From contig NZ_JAOQJE010000012.1 of assembly GCF_025567315.1 (NCBI RefSeq), positions 22,336 to 86,335 on the forward strand: a stretch of DNA of 64,000 bases, given 5' to 3'. This document shows, piece after piece, positions 42,675-50,785 of the stretch. Source of the DNA: Agathobaculum ammoniilyticum (GTDB lineage Bacteria; Bacillota; Clostridia; Oscillospirales; Butyricicoccaceae). A program made the translations under genes and the position numbers. The notes under the pieces were generated by a model that saw nothing but the letters and a program-made list of their open reading frames with translations, made no database searches and was not told the DNA's origin. Every line of letters starts with the position of its first letter. Position 1 is the first letter of the stretch.

Positions 42675-42782
42675 GGACGCGCCGTTAGTGTCCAATGCAA
42701 AAAGCGATTTTCCAATAAAAGAGCGACGTAGCTCCCGAGAATCCGGCCGACAGGCGGGGTCCTTTGGGGGCTTTTATTTTTA
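42675..42782 (+). promoter_or_regulatory. eut leader: tandem hairpins and terminator, probable EutV antitermination site
   Basis: Hairpin 1: GGACGC (42675-42680) pairs with GTGTCC (42688-42693) around a seven-base loop. Hairpin 2: GAGC (42721-42724), hexaloop GACGTA, GCTC (42731-42734). Terminator: AGCTCCC (42730-42736) pairs with GGGGGCT (42766-42772), followed by TTTATTTTTA. Hairpin 2 and the terminator share bases 42730-42734, so they are mutually exclusive. This is the design known for ANTAR antiterminators such as EutV. Loop position 4 is G as published; position 1 is G rather than the reported A. Confidence 0.6.
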
Positions 42783-42800
42783 GAAAAGGGGGCGGCGGAG

Positions 42801-43151
42801 TTGATCGAGCTGGATGAGAAAAAAAGGATTATCCAGGAGTTTGTGCCAGGAAAGCAGGTCACCCTGTGCCATGTGATCGCCAGTCCCGAGGATACGCTTT
42901 ACGCCAAGCTGGGACTGATCGACGCGCACGGGGCGATCGGCATTATGACCATCACGCCGAGCGAGGCCGCGATGATCGGCGCGGACGTGGCGGCCAAGGC
43001 GGCCTCGGTCGAGATCGGCTTTGTGGACCGTTTCAACGGCTCGCTGGTCATCACCGGCGAGGTGGCGGCGGTGGAGGAAGCGCTTGCCGGTGTGATGCAG
43101 GTGCTGTGCGACATGATGGGCTTCAGCCCGGCGCCGATGACCAGGACATAG
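42801..43151 (+). CDS. eutS: BMC shell protein EutS
   Basis: A 116-aa single BMC-domain shell protein of the circularly permuted EutS/PduU type: the N-terminal RIIQEFVPGKQVTLCHVIA barrel segment, then GAIGIMTITPSEAAMIGADVA and FNGSLVITGEVAAVEEAL. It forms bent hexamers in the ethanolamine microcompartment shell. The start codon is TTG at 42801, eight bases after AAGGGGG. First gene of the eut operon. Confidence 0.93.
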   Translation: MIELDEKKRIIQEFVPGKQVTLCHVIASPEDTLYAKLGLIDAHGAIGIMTITPSEAAMIGADVAAKAASVEIGFVDRFNGSLVITGEVAAVEEALAGVMQVLCDMMGFSPAPMTRT

Positions 43152-43162
43152 GGGAATTGGAC

Positions 43163-43624
43163 ATGGAAAACAGGGAAAAGAAGCGGATCATGCTGGTCGG
43201 GCGATCCACGGCGGGCAAGACAACGCTGTGCCAGCGTATCAGCCGACGCGATCTGGCGTATCACAAAACACAGACCGTGCAGGTTATCAACCAGACGATG
43301 ATCGATACGCCCGGCGAATACCTGGAGCGGCGCAGCTTTCGGGGGGCGCTGATGGTCACCTCGGTGGAAGCGGACTATGTGGTATTCGTGCAGTCCGCCA
43401 CAGAGGAGGGTACCATGTTCCCGCCCTCCTATAACAGCCAGTTTGCCAAGCCGGTACTGGGCGTAGTGACAAAAAGCGATATCGCTGCGCAGGAGCAGAT
43501 AGAAAAGGCAAAAAAATACCTGCATATGGCGGGCGCCAAAACGGTGTTCGTCACCAGCAGCGTCACCGGCGAAGGGGTGGACGCACTGATGGCCTATCTG
43601 GGCTATGAACAGGCGGAGGAGTGA
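43163..43624 (+). CDS. eutP: Ethanolamine utilization GTPase-like protein / acetate kinase EutP
   Basis: A 153-aa P-loop protein: GRSTAGKTTL at residues about 13-22, DTPGEYLE as switch region and VVTKSD as base-recognition motif. EutP was thought to be a GTPase; in Salmonella, EutP and EutQ have acetate kinase activity, making ATP from acetyl phosphate. The ATG at 43163 is preferred over a much longer overlapping frame. Confidence 0.9.
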   Translation: MENREKKRIMLVGRSTAGKTTLCQRISRRDLAYHKTQTVQVINQTMIDTPGEYLERRSFRGALMVTSVEADYVVFVQSATEEGTMFPPSYNSQFAKPVLGVVTKSDIAAQEQIEKAKKYLHMAGAKTVFVTSSVTGEGVDALMAYLGYEQAEE

Positions 43625-43651
43625 TGCCGCCTGAGGGTAAGGAGAATGGAT

Positions 43652-44233
43652 ATGAGCCGAATCAGAGTGGTGATTGCGGACGACGAGCCGATCACCCGCA
43701 TGGATTTAAAGGAGCTGCTGTCGGCGCAGGGTTACCAGGTGGTTGGCGAGGCGGCGGACGGTTTCGACGCGATCGAGATGTGCCGGCAGACACAGCCCGA
43801 CCTCGTGCTGCTGGACGTGAAGATGCCGCTGCTGGACGGCCTTTCGGCCGCCAGGATCATTTACGAAGAGGATATCGCGGAAACGATTATCATGCTCACC
43901 GCGTACAGCGAATGGGAATTTGTCAAAACCGCGCGGGATCAGGGCGTGGCGGGATATCTGGTCAAGCCGCTGGGCGAAAGCTCGCTGGTGCCAAGCATAG
44001 AGCTGTCCGTGGCGCGCAGCAAGGAGATGCGCCAGCTCAAAAAGGACATCCGGCAGGTTACTGACCGGCTGGAAAGCCGTACCGTGATCGAAAAGGCAAA
44101 GGGCCTGTTGATGTCGCAGGAGGGAATGACCGAACAGAGTGCATATGATTACATACGCAAGCTGAGCCAGAGCAAAAAGCTGTCCATGCGGCGGGTCGCG
44201 GAGATCATCCTGATGAGAAGCGGGGGACGCTGA
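43652..44233 (+). CDS. eutV: ANTAR-domain antiterminator response regulator EutV
   Basis: A 193-aa response regulator. The receiver domain has the acidic pocket ADDEP (residues 9-13) and phospho-acceptor D55 in LLDVKMP. A coiled linker leads to the C-terminal ANTAR RNA-binding domain (residues about 130-190, SRTVIEKAKGLLMSQEGMTE and YIRKLSQSKKLSMRRVAEIIL). When phosphorylated by EutW it binds tandem hairpins in nascent RNA and prevents terminator formation. ATG 43652 has better spacing from AAGGAG than ATG 43646. Confidence 0.92.
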   Translation: MSRIRVVIADDEPITRMDLKELLSAQGYQVVGEAADGFDAIEMCRQTQPDLVLLDVKMPLLDGLSAARIIYEEDIAETIIMLTAYSEWEFVKTARDQGVAGYLVKPLGESSLVPSIELSVARSKEMRQLKKDIRQVTDRLESRTVIEKAKGLLMSQEGMTEQSAYDYIRKLSQSKKLSMRRVAEIILMRSGGR

Positions 44234-44235
44234 GT

Positions 44236-45636
44236 ATGATGGATACGATCGAGGCACTCTGCCGGAAATATACCAGCCTGGCGCCGGCGGATATTGCCGT
44301 GATACAGGGAATGAGCACCGTTCTGAGGGCTTTGGCCAGTTGGGAGGAGGCGGACATTTTTGTGGACTGCCCCTGTCGGGACGGCGACGCCATCGTTGTG
44401 GCGGAGGCAAAGCCGGACGGCGCGCCGTCCTCCTACCGGAAAAGCGTGGTGGGGCTGCTGGCGCGCAGGGAGAATGAGCCGGCCGTGGCGCGGACGCTCC
44501 GCCTGGGCGTGGGAACCAAGCAGATGAAAGCGCTGACCCAGGAAAACCGGCGCACGGTCCAGTCGGTCGAACCGATCAAAAACAGCGCAGGCAAGGTGAT
44601 CGGCGCGCTGGTGCGGGAACAGCGGATGGACGAACGGCGGCAGGCAAGTGGCCGGCTGCATTTTTCCGACCGTGACCCTGCAAAGATCGCCAACGCGCTC
44701 GCGCATATGGCGGGAAACGATTGGCTGACCGAGTGTATCGACGAGGCCCTGCTGATCGTCGACCGGACGGGGCGGGTGGCGTTCTGCAACAGCCTGGCGC
44801 GCAGCCTTTATCAGACGCTGGGATATCTCGACGACCCCATGGGGCAGCGGTATGAAAACGTGCGGCTGGCCGAGGTACGGGAGGAGGGCGAGCAGGCTGG
44901 TTACGCGGCGGCGGAGGTTACGTTGGGTCGCCACAGCCTGCTGGTCAAGCAGATCCGGCTGGCGCGGGAGGATATGGCGTTTGCCGTGATCGTGCAGGAT
45001 CTGACGTGGAAGCGCGAACAGGAGAAGCAGCTTGTGCTGAAGTCGGCGGTGGTCAAGGAGATGCACCATCGGGTGAAAAACAGCCTGCAGACCGTGGCAA
45101 GCCTGCTGCGGCTGCAGATGCGGCGGCTGGATGACGCGGCGCTGCAGGACGTGCTGGAGGAGAGTATGAACCGCATCCTCTCAATCGCTACCACGCATGA
45201 GCTGCTCTCGCGGTCCGGTGTGGACGAGGTGATGATCGGGGAGGTCATCCGCAATATCCGGAACAATATCATCCGCGCGTTCAGCCGGCCGGATTTCCAT
45301 GTGCAGATCCGGCAGGAAGGGGATGACTTTCCGGTCAATTCCGATACTGCCACATCGGCCGCGCTGGTAATCAATGAGCTGCTTCAGAATTCCCTGCAAT
45401 ATGCCTTTCGGGGGCGAGAGCAGGGCGGCATCCGGATCGTTGTGAGCCGCGGGGAGCTGTATTCCTGCATTGAGGTCATTGACGACGGGTGCGGCTATGA
45501 TACGGTGGCTGTCCGGCCGGACAGCCTGGGCCTTTCCATCGTGCGTACAATGGTGGAGGATCGGTTGCACGGCAGCCTGAAGACCGAATCGGGCAGTGGT
45601 GGCACGCATGTGATGTTTGATTTCAGAAACCAGTAA
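44236..45636 (+). CDS. eutW: Ethanolamine-sensing histidine kinase EutW
   Basis: A 466-aa cytosolic histidine kinase with no transmembrane segment. The N-terminal sensor (residues 1-140) is followed by a PAS-like domain (about 160-260), the HisKA_2 phospho-acceptor helix EMHHRVKNSLQTVASLLRLQ near residue 276, and an HATPase domain with NELLQNSLQYAF and DDGCGYD. It belongs to the family that phosphorylates ANTAR regulators. Ethanolamine sensing is taken from Enterococcus and Listeria homologues. Confidence 0.9.
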   Translation: MMDTIEALCRKYTSLAPADIAVIQGMSTVLRALASWEEADIFVDCPCRDGDAIVVAEAKPDGAPSSYRKSVVGLLARRENEPAVARTLRLGVGTKQMKALTQENRRTVQSVEPIKNSAGKVIGALVREQRMDERRQASGRLHFSDRDPAKIANALAHMAGNDWLTECIDEALLIVDRTGRVAFCNSLARSLYQTLGYLDDPMGQRYENVRLAEVREEGEQAGYAAAEVTLGRHSLLVKQIRLAREDMAFAVIVQDLTWKREQEKQLVLKSAVVKEMHHRVKNSLQTVASLLRLQMRRLDDAALQDVLEESMNRILSIATTHELLSRSGVDEVMIGEVIRNIRNNIIRAFSRPDFHVQIRQEGDDFPVNSDTATSAALVINELLQNSLQYAFRGREQGGIRIVVSRGELYSCIEVIDDGCGYDTVAVRPDSLGLSIVRTMVEDRLHGSLKTESGSGGTHVMFDFRNQ

Positions 45637-45646
45637 AAGAATAAGG

Positions 45647-45733
45647 CTGCGGCATGATGGAATGCCGCGGCGAAGCAAACGGGCGGCGCAGTCCGGATAT
45701 ACAGGCTATCAGTCTGTGTATCCGGACTTTTTT
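45647..45733 (+). promoter_or_regulatory. Second eut leader: tandem hexaloop hairpins and terminator before eutA
   Basis: Hairpin 1: CTGCGGCAT (45647-45655), hexaloop GATGGA, ATGCCGCGG (45662-45670). Hairpin 2: CGGGC (45680-45684), hexaloop GGCGCA, GTCCG (45691-45695). Terminator: 45690-45704 pairs with 45714-45728, one wobble, then T6. Hairpin 2 consumes the first bases of the terminator stem, so forming it would let transcription pass into eutA. This matches the multiple EutV-controlled terminators known inside the Enterococcus eut locus. Confidence 0.62.
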
Positions 45734-45768
45734 GATGAAAGTATATTTTGCAAGATCGGAGGCGCGCC

Positions 45769-47199
45769 ATGCACGAGGAGATATGCAGCGTGGGCGTGGA
45801 TATCGGGACATCCACCACACAACTGATATTTAGCAGATTGACGATCGAGAACCGGGCGAGCAGTTATACCGCGCCGCGCATCCAGATCGTGAAAAAAGAG
45901 GTCGTCCACCGCAGCGGGATATACTTTACGCCGCTGCGGTCGGGGACGGAGATCGACGCGGAGGCGGTCAAGGAAATCGTGCGGAAGGAATACGCCGCAG
46001 CGGGTATCCGTCCGGCTGATGTCAGGACCGGCGCGGTCATCATTACCGGCGAGACGGCGCGCAAGCAGAACGCGAACGAGGTTCTGGAGGCGCTGGCAAG
46101 CCTTGCGGGCGATTTTGTGGTCGCCACGGCCGGACCGGATCTGGAATCCGTGCTGTCCGCGCGGGGAGCGGGCGCCGACCGGCTTTCTGAGGAGGCGCGC
46201 ACGGCTGTGGCCAACCTGGATGTCGGCGGCGGAACGACCAACATTGCGGTATTCGATAAAGGGAAGCTGGCCGGCGTCTGTTGTCTGGATATCGGCGGGC
46301 GGCTGATCCGCGTGGAGCATGGCCGGATCGCCTATGTCTATCATAAGATTGAGGCGCTGGCCCGTGCGCACGGCATCGCGCTGCGGGCTGGAGATGCGGC
46401 AGATGTGGAGATGCTGCGGCGGGTATGCGGCCTGATGGCCGACCAGCTCGCGCAGGCGTTGTCCCGCCGGCCGCCGGATGGGCAGCACGCCGGACTGTAT
46501 ACTAACGGCGGGAAGCCGCTGCCCGAAGCAGCGCGTGCGCGGGCGGTCACCTACTCGGGCGGCGTGGCGGACTGCATTTATACGCCGCCGGAGGGGGATG
46601 TGTTCCGGTACGGCGATGTGGGCGTGCTGCTCGGACAGGCGATTCGGGGAAACGCGGATCTCGGCGGGCTGCGGCTGTTCCGGCCGGCGGAAACCATCCG
46701 CGCCACCGTGGTCGGCGCGGGGACGCATACGACCGAGGTCAGCGGCAGCACCATCCATTATGCGCGGGGACGCCTGCCGGTCAAAAATGTACCTGTGCTC
46801 CGTGTATCCGAGGAGGACGAGGCCGCGCCGGAAACGCTGCGCGACGCCATCCGGCGTCAAATGCCGATGTACCAGCCGGAGGGACGGATCGAACAGGTCG
46901 CGATCGCGTTCAGCGGTAGGTCCTATACCAGCTTCGCCGCCATCCAAAAGCTGGCCGCAGCGGTAACGGACGGGGCGGCGGAGAGCATCGCGGGCGGGTA
47001 CCCGCTGATCCTGGTGGTGGAGGCCGATATTGGCAAGGTGTTGGGAAATGCGCTCAACGTGCGGCTGGACTTCCGCAAGGACGTCATCTGCATCGACGGG
47101 ATACGGACGCAGGACGGCGATTATGTGGATATCGGCGCGCCGGTCGCGGACGGGCATGTGGTGCCTGTCGTGGTCAAGACGCTGATCTTCAATTCATAA
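45769..47199 (+). CDS. eutA: Ethanolamine ammonia-lyase reactivating factor EutA
   Basis: A 476-aa Hsp70/actin-fold protein that removes damaged cobalamin from EutBC. VGVDIGTSTTQLIF at the N-terminus is the phosphate-1 loop and ANLDVGGGTTNIAVF near residue 150 the second nucleotide loop. Normal length for the family. GGAGG precedes the ATG, which lies just downstream of the conditional terminator. Confidence 0.93.
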   Translation: MHEEICSVGVDIGTSTTQLIFSRLTIENRASSYTAPRIQIVKKEVVHRSGIYFTPLRSGTEIDAEAVKEIVRKEYAAAGIRPADVRTGAVIITGETARKQNANEVLEALASLAGDFVVATAGPDLESVLSARGAGADRLSEEARTAVANLDVGGGTTNIAVFDKGKLAGVCCLDIGGRLIRVEHGRIAYVYHKIEALARAHGIALRAGDAADVEMLRRVCGLMADQLAQALSRRPPDGQHAGLYTNGGKPLPEAARARAVTYSGGVADCIYTPPEGDVFRYGDVGVLLGQAIRGNADLGGLRLFRPAETIRATVVGAGTHTTEVSGSTIHYARGRLPVKNVPVLRVSEEDEAAPETLRDAIRRQMPMYQPEGRIEQVAIAFSGRSYTSFAAIQKLAAAVTDGAAESIAGGYPLILVVEADIGKVLGNALNVRLDFRKDVICIDGIRTQDGDYVDIGAPVADGHVVPVVVKTLIFNS

Positions 47200-47222
47200 C
47201 AAGCAGGGAGAGGTGAAACGAT

Positions 47223-48593
47223 GTGATCCTGAAAACAAAGCTGTTCGGGCATGTCTATGAATTCAAGAGCATCTGCGAGGTGATGGCCAAGGCCAACGAG
47301 GAAAAATCGGGCGACAGGCTGGCCGGCATCGCGGCCGAGACGGCCGAGGAACGGGTGGCGGCCAAGGTAGTCCTGGCAAACCTGACGCTGAACGATCTGC
47401 GCAACGCGCCGGCCGTCCCCTATGAGGAGGACGAGGTCACCCGCATCATACAGGACGATGTGAACGAAACAATTTTCCGCGAGTTCCGGAATATGACGGT
47501 CGCGGAGTTCCGCGAGTGGCTGCTCGACGGCAATACCACAAGCGAAATGGTCCGCCGCGCGTCGCGCGGCATCACGTCCGAGATCGTCGCGGGCGTATGC
47601 AAGCTGATGAGCAATCTGGACCTGATTTACGCGGCCAAAAAGATCCAAGTGACCGCGCATTGCAACACTACGATCGGCCTGCCGGGGACGTTTTCCTCCC
47701 GCCTGCAGCCCAACCATACGACCGACGACCCAAAAGGCATCCTGGCCTCCGCGATGGAGGGCTTCTCTTACGGCTGCGGCGATGCGGTGCTGGGGCTGAA
47801 TCCGGTGGACGATTCGGTGGAATCGGTCGCCCGCATCCTCAAGATGTTCGACGAGTTCAAGAATAAATGGGAGATACCGACGCAGATCTGTGTGCTGGCG
47901 CATGTTACCACCCAGGTCGCCGCGGCAGATAAACTGGGCGCGCCGCTCGATCTGATGTTCCAGTCGATCGCGGGCAGCCAGAAGGGGAACGAGGCGTTCG
48001 GCCTGACTGCGGCAATGCTGGAGGAGGGGCGCGCGACCATGCTCAGCCGCGGCACCTGCACCGGCCCCAACGTTATGTATTTCGAAACCGGACAGGGCTC
48101 GGAACTATCCTCCGAGGCGCACAACGGCTGGGATCAGGTGACGATGGAGGCGCGCTGCTACGGCTTTGCCAGGCGGTACCAGCCGTTCCTGGTCAATACG
48201 GTGGTCGGCTTTATCGGGCCGGAATACCTGTATGATGCCAGGCAGGTCACGCGCGCGGGGCTGGAGGATCACTTCATGGGCAAGCTGACCGGCGTACCCA
48301 TGGGCTGCGACGCCTGCTACACCAACCACATGAAGACCGACCAGAACGATATCGAGAACCTGGCCACGCTGCTGGTGGCCGCCGGCTGTACTTACCTGAT
48401 GTCTATTCCGGAGGGCGACGACTGCATGCTGATGTACCAGTGTACGGGCTATCATGAGATCCCCGCGCTGCGCGAGGTCTTCGGCCTGCGGCCCATTCCG
48501 GAATTTGACCGCTGGCTGGAAAAAATGGGCTTTTCGGAGAACGGAAAGTTGACGCCCAAGGCGGGCGACGCCTCGGTCTTTTTGGCGAAGTAG
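47223..48593 (+). CDS. eutB: Ethanolamine ammonia-lyase large subunit
   Basis: A 456-aa catalytic subunit of the adenosylcobalamin-dependent lyase that splits ethanolamine into acetaldehyde and ammonia. A TIM barrel with QPNHTTDDPKGILAS, GDAVLGLNPVDDS, FQSIAGSQKGNEAFG and MGCDACYTNHMKTDQND is near-identical in pattern to known EutB. The start is GTG at 47223, because the nearby ATG (47221) is followed immediately by a stop in its own frame. Confidence 0.97.
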   Translation: MILKTKLFGHVYEFKSICEVMAKANEEKSGDRLAGIAAETAEERVAAKVVLANLTLNDLRNAPAVPYEEDEVTRIIQDDVNETIFREFRNMTVAEFREWLLDGNTTSEMVRRASRGITSEIVAGVCKLMSNLDLIYAAKKIQVTAHCNTTIGLPGTFSSRLQPNHTTDDPKGILASAMEGFSYGCGDAVLGLNPVDDSVESVARILKMFDEFKNKWEIPTQICVLAHVTTQVAAADKLGAPLDLMFQSIAGSQKGNEAFGLTAAMLEEGRATMLSRGTCTGPNVMYFETGQGSELSSEAHNGWDQVTMEARCYGFARRYQPFLVNTVVGFIGPEYLYDARQVTRAGLEDHFMGKLTGVPMGCDACYTNHMKTDQNDIENLATLLVAAGCTYLMSIPEGDDCMLMYQCTGYHEIPALREVFGLRPIPEFDRWLEKMGFSENGKLTPKAGDASVFLAK

Positions 48594-48607
48594 GAGAGGA
48601 AGTGAGA

Positions 48608-49525
48608 GTGTTGGACGAAGCTACATTGACACGCATCATCGAGCAGGTGGTCGCGGAGCTTGCGCAGGACGAACGGCCGCCGGAAAAGCCGGCTCCGACG
48701 CCCGCCGCCCGGACAGAGCCGGCGGCTCCCGATATCCGGATGCCGGAGACGGCGGGGGAGGCGGGCTGCCTGCCCGACATCACGGAGATCGACATAAGGG
48801 AGCAGTATCTGGTAGAACAGCCGGAGCATGGCGAGGCGTATGCGGACCTCAAGCGGAACGCGCCCTGCCGTCTCGGCATCGGCAAAGCGGGCGCGCGCTA
48901 TAAAACGCTGCCGCAGTTGGAATTCCGCGCGGCGCATTCAGCGGCGCAGGACGCGGTTTTTAGCGATGTGGACGAGGCGTTTATTGCCTCGCAGGGATTG
49001 TTCCTTGTGCAGAGCCAGTGCGACAGCAAGGATACCTATTTGACGAGGCCCGACCTGGGGCGCAGGCTCAGCAAGGCGGCAGCGGATACCATCCGCGAGC
49101 GGTGCAGGGCCCATCCCACGGTTCAGATATATGTTTCCGACGGGCTTTCCTCCGCGGCGGTGTCGGCCAATATTCCGGATCTGCTGCCCGCGCTGCTGCA
49201 AGGCCTGCAGAACTATAAAATAGACGTGGGTACGCCGTTTTTCGTGCGATACGGCCGTGTCGGCGTGATGGATGAGGTGTCCGAATTGCTCGGCGCCGAG
49301 GTCACCTGCGTGCTGATCGGCGAGCGGCCCGGCCTGATCACCGCGGAATCCATGTCCGCCTATATTGCCTATCGGGCGACGGTGGGCATGCCGGAGGCGC
49401 GGCGCACCGTACTTTCCAATATCCACAGAAGCGGCACCAACCCTGCCGAGGCAGGCGCGCACATTGCCGATATTATCAAGCTGATGCTGGAGAAAAAGGC
49501 CAGCGGTACGGATTTGAAGCTGTAA
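48608..49525 (+). CDS. eutC: Ethanolamine ammonia-lyase small subunit
   Basis: A 305-aa small subunit that helps hold adenosylcobalamin. After a variable, proline-rich N-terminal linker (residues about 20-60, the usual encapsulation-peptide region) come RLGIGKAGARYKT, a VSDGLSSAAVSAN segment and the C-terminal IHRSGTNPAEAGAHIADI. The GTG at 48608 is seven bases from AGAGGA and gives MLDEATLTRII; the upstream GTG at 48602 is too close to the ribosome site. Confidence 0.95.
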   Translation: MLDEATLTRIIEQVVAELAQDERPPEKPAPTPAARTEPAAPDIRMPETAGEAGCLPDITEIDIREQYLVEQPEHGEAYADLKRNAPCRLGIGKAGARYKTLPQLEFRAAHSAAQDAVFSDVDEAFIASQGLFLVQSQCDSKDTYLTRPDLGRRLSKAAADTIRERCRAHPTVQIYVSDGLSSAAVSANIPDLLPALLQGLQNYKIDVGTPFFVRYGRVGVMDEVSELLGAEVTCVLIGERPGLITAESMSAYIAYRATVGMPEARRTVLSNIHRSGTNPAEAGAHIADIIKLMLEKKASGTDLKL

Positions 49526-49546
49526 CAGGCAGGGAGGAGCTTACCT

Positions 49547-50218
49547 ATGAAAAGAGATCCCATTCAGGCGAGGGTGCTGGCGACAAAGCTGATCCCAAAC
49601 GTTGCGCCCGACCTCGCCGAACAGTTGTCGCTGCGGCCGGAGGAGCGGTCGCTCGCGCTGATCACGGCGGACAACGACGACGTGACCTATACCGCGCTGG
49701 ATGAAGCGACCAAAAAAGCGGTCTGCCGCGTGGTATACGCCAAAAGCTGCTATGCGGGCGCGGACCACGCGAGCACGCGCCTGGCAGGCGAGATTATCGG
49801 CATCCTGGCCGCGCCCAATCCGGCGGAGGCCAAGGCCGGTCTGGACGCCTGTGTTGATATGATTGAGAACGTATGCCATTTTGTTTCCGCAAACGACGAG
49901 GGCGATATCGTCTACTATGCGCATTGTATTTCGCGCACCGGTTCGTATTTGTCCGAGGGCGCGGGCATTGCGGAGGGCGAGGCACTGGCGTACCTGATCG
50001 CGCCGCCGTTGGAGGCGGTGTACGGTCTGGACGCCGCGCTCAAAGCGGCTGACGTACACATGTGCGTGCTGTACGCTCCGCCGAGCGAGACGAACTTCGG
50101 CGGCGGCCTGCTGACAGGCAGCCAGGCCGCCTGCAAGGCAGCGTGCGAAGCATTTGCCGACGCGGTCGAGTTTGTGGCGGAGCATCCCACCGAATGCATT
50201 GCGGGGGACAGCCTGTGA
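49547..50218 (+). CDS. eutL: BMC shell protein EutL (tandem BMC trimer)
   Basis: A 223-aa tandem-domain shell protein forming pseudo-hexameric trimers with a gated central pore. Recognised by the N-terminal VLATKLIPNVAPDLA, ITADNDDVTYTALDEATK, and the C-terminal APPSETNFGGGLLTG pore-lining segment. Normal family length. Confidence 0.95.
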   Translation: MKRDPIQARVLATKLIPNVAPDLAEQLSLRPEERSLALITADNDDVTYTALDEATKKAVCRVVYAKSCYAGADHASTRLAGEIIGILAAPNPAEAKAGLDACVDMIENVCHFVSANDEGDIVYYAHCISRTGSYLSEGAGIAEGEALAYLIAPPLEAVYGLDAALKAADVHMCVLYAPPSETNFGGGLLTGSQAACKAACEAFADAVEFVAEHPTECIAGDSL

Positions 50219-50249
50219 ACGGCGCGGCGCGCAACGGAGGTGACGGCCG

Positions 50250-50744
50250 GTGAGAGCGTTGGGAATGATCGAGACGCGCGGCCTGGTAGCTTCGGTAGAG
50301 GCTGCTGACGCAATGGTAAAGGCCGCCGAGGTCACGCTGGCCTGCAAGGAGCATGTCGGCGGCGGTCTGGTGACGGTCATGGTGCGCGGCGAGGTGGCCG
50401 CGGTCAAGGCTGCGGTGGATGCGGGTGCGGCGGCGGCCGAGCGGGTCGGGGAGCTGGTCGCCGTGCATGTGATCCCGCGGCCGCATGAGGAAGTGGAAAC
50501 GATCCTGTCCCCGCCGCCCGCGGCGCCGGTCCGCGCCTCGCCTCGGCGCGTGCAGGAGCCCGTCCCGACACGGGTATGCGAAGGGGCGCCGGATGACGAG
50601 ACGCTGGCGGGCATGTCGGTCGCCAGCCTGCGCACCGCCGCGCGGGAGCTGGGGCTGACCAGCATGACGCGGCGCGATATCCGATTTGCCAAAAAGGAGC
50701 AGCTGATCGCGGCGATTCGGGCGTTCCGCGATCAGGGCAAATGA
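50250..50744 (+). CDS. eutK: BMC shell protein with C-terminal extension (EutK-like)
   Basis: A 164-aa protein. Residues 1-85 form a canonical BMC domain closely related to the two EutM proteins downstream (LGMIETRGLVASVEAADAMV). A proline-rich linker (about 88-112) leads to a 45-residue C-terminal domain (LAGMSVASLRTAARELGLTS, then KKEQLIAAIRAF) resembling a Rho-N/SAP-type helix-extended-loop-helix nucleic-acid-binding fold. EutK of enterics also has a C-terminal nucleic-acid-binding-like domain. Start GTG at 50250 after GGAGGTGA. Confidence 0.82.
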   Translation: MRALGMIETRGLVASVEAADAMVKAAEVTLACKEHVGGGLVTVMVRGEVAAVKAAVDAGAAAAERVGELVAVHVIPRPHEEVETILSPPPAAPVRASPRRVQEPVPTRVCEGAPDDETLAGMSVASLRTAARELGLTSMTRRDIRFAKKEQLIAAIRAFRDQGK

Positions 50745-50785
50745 AATTCAAGCGGAAGCATCCGCGGATAAAGGAGAGTTGAATC

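Noticed and set aside
42464..42800. A cobalamin riboswitch upstream of eut
   Set aside because: No B12-box-like sequence was seen; the leader is better explained by ANTAR-type hairpins.
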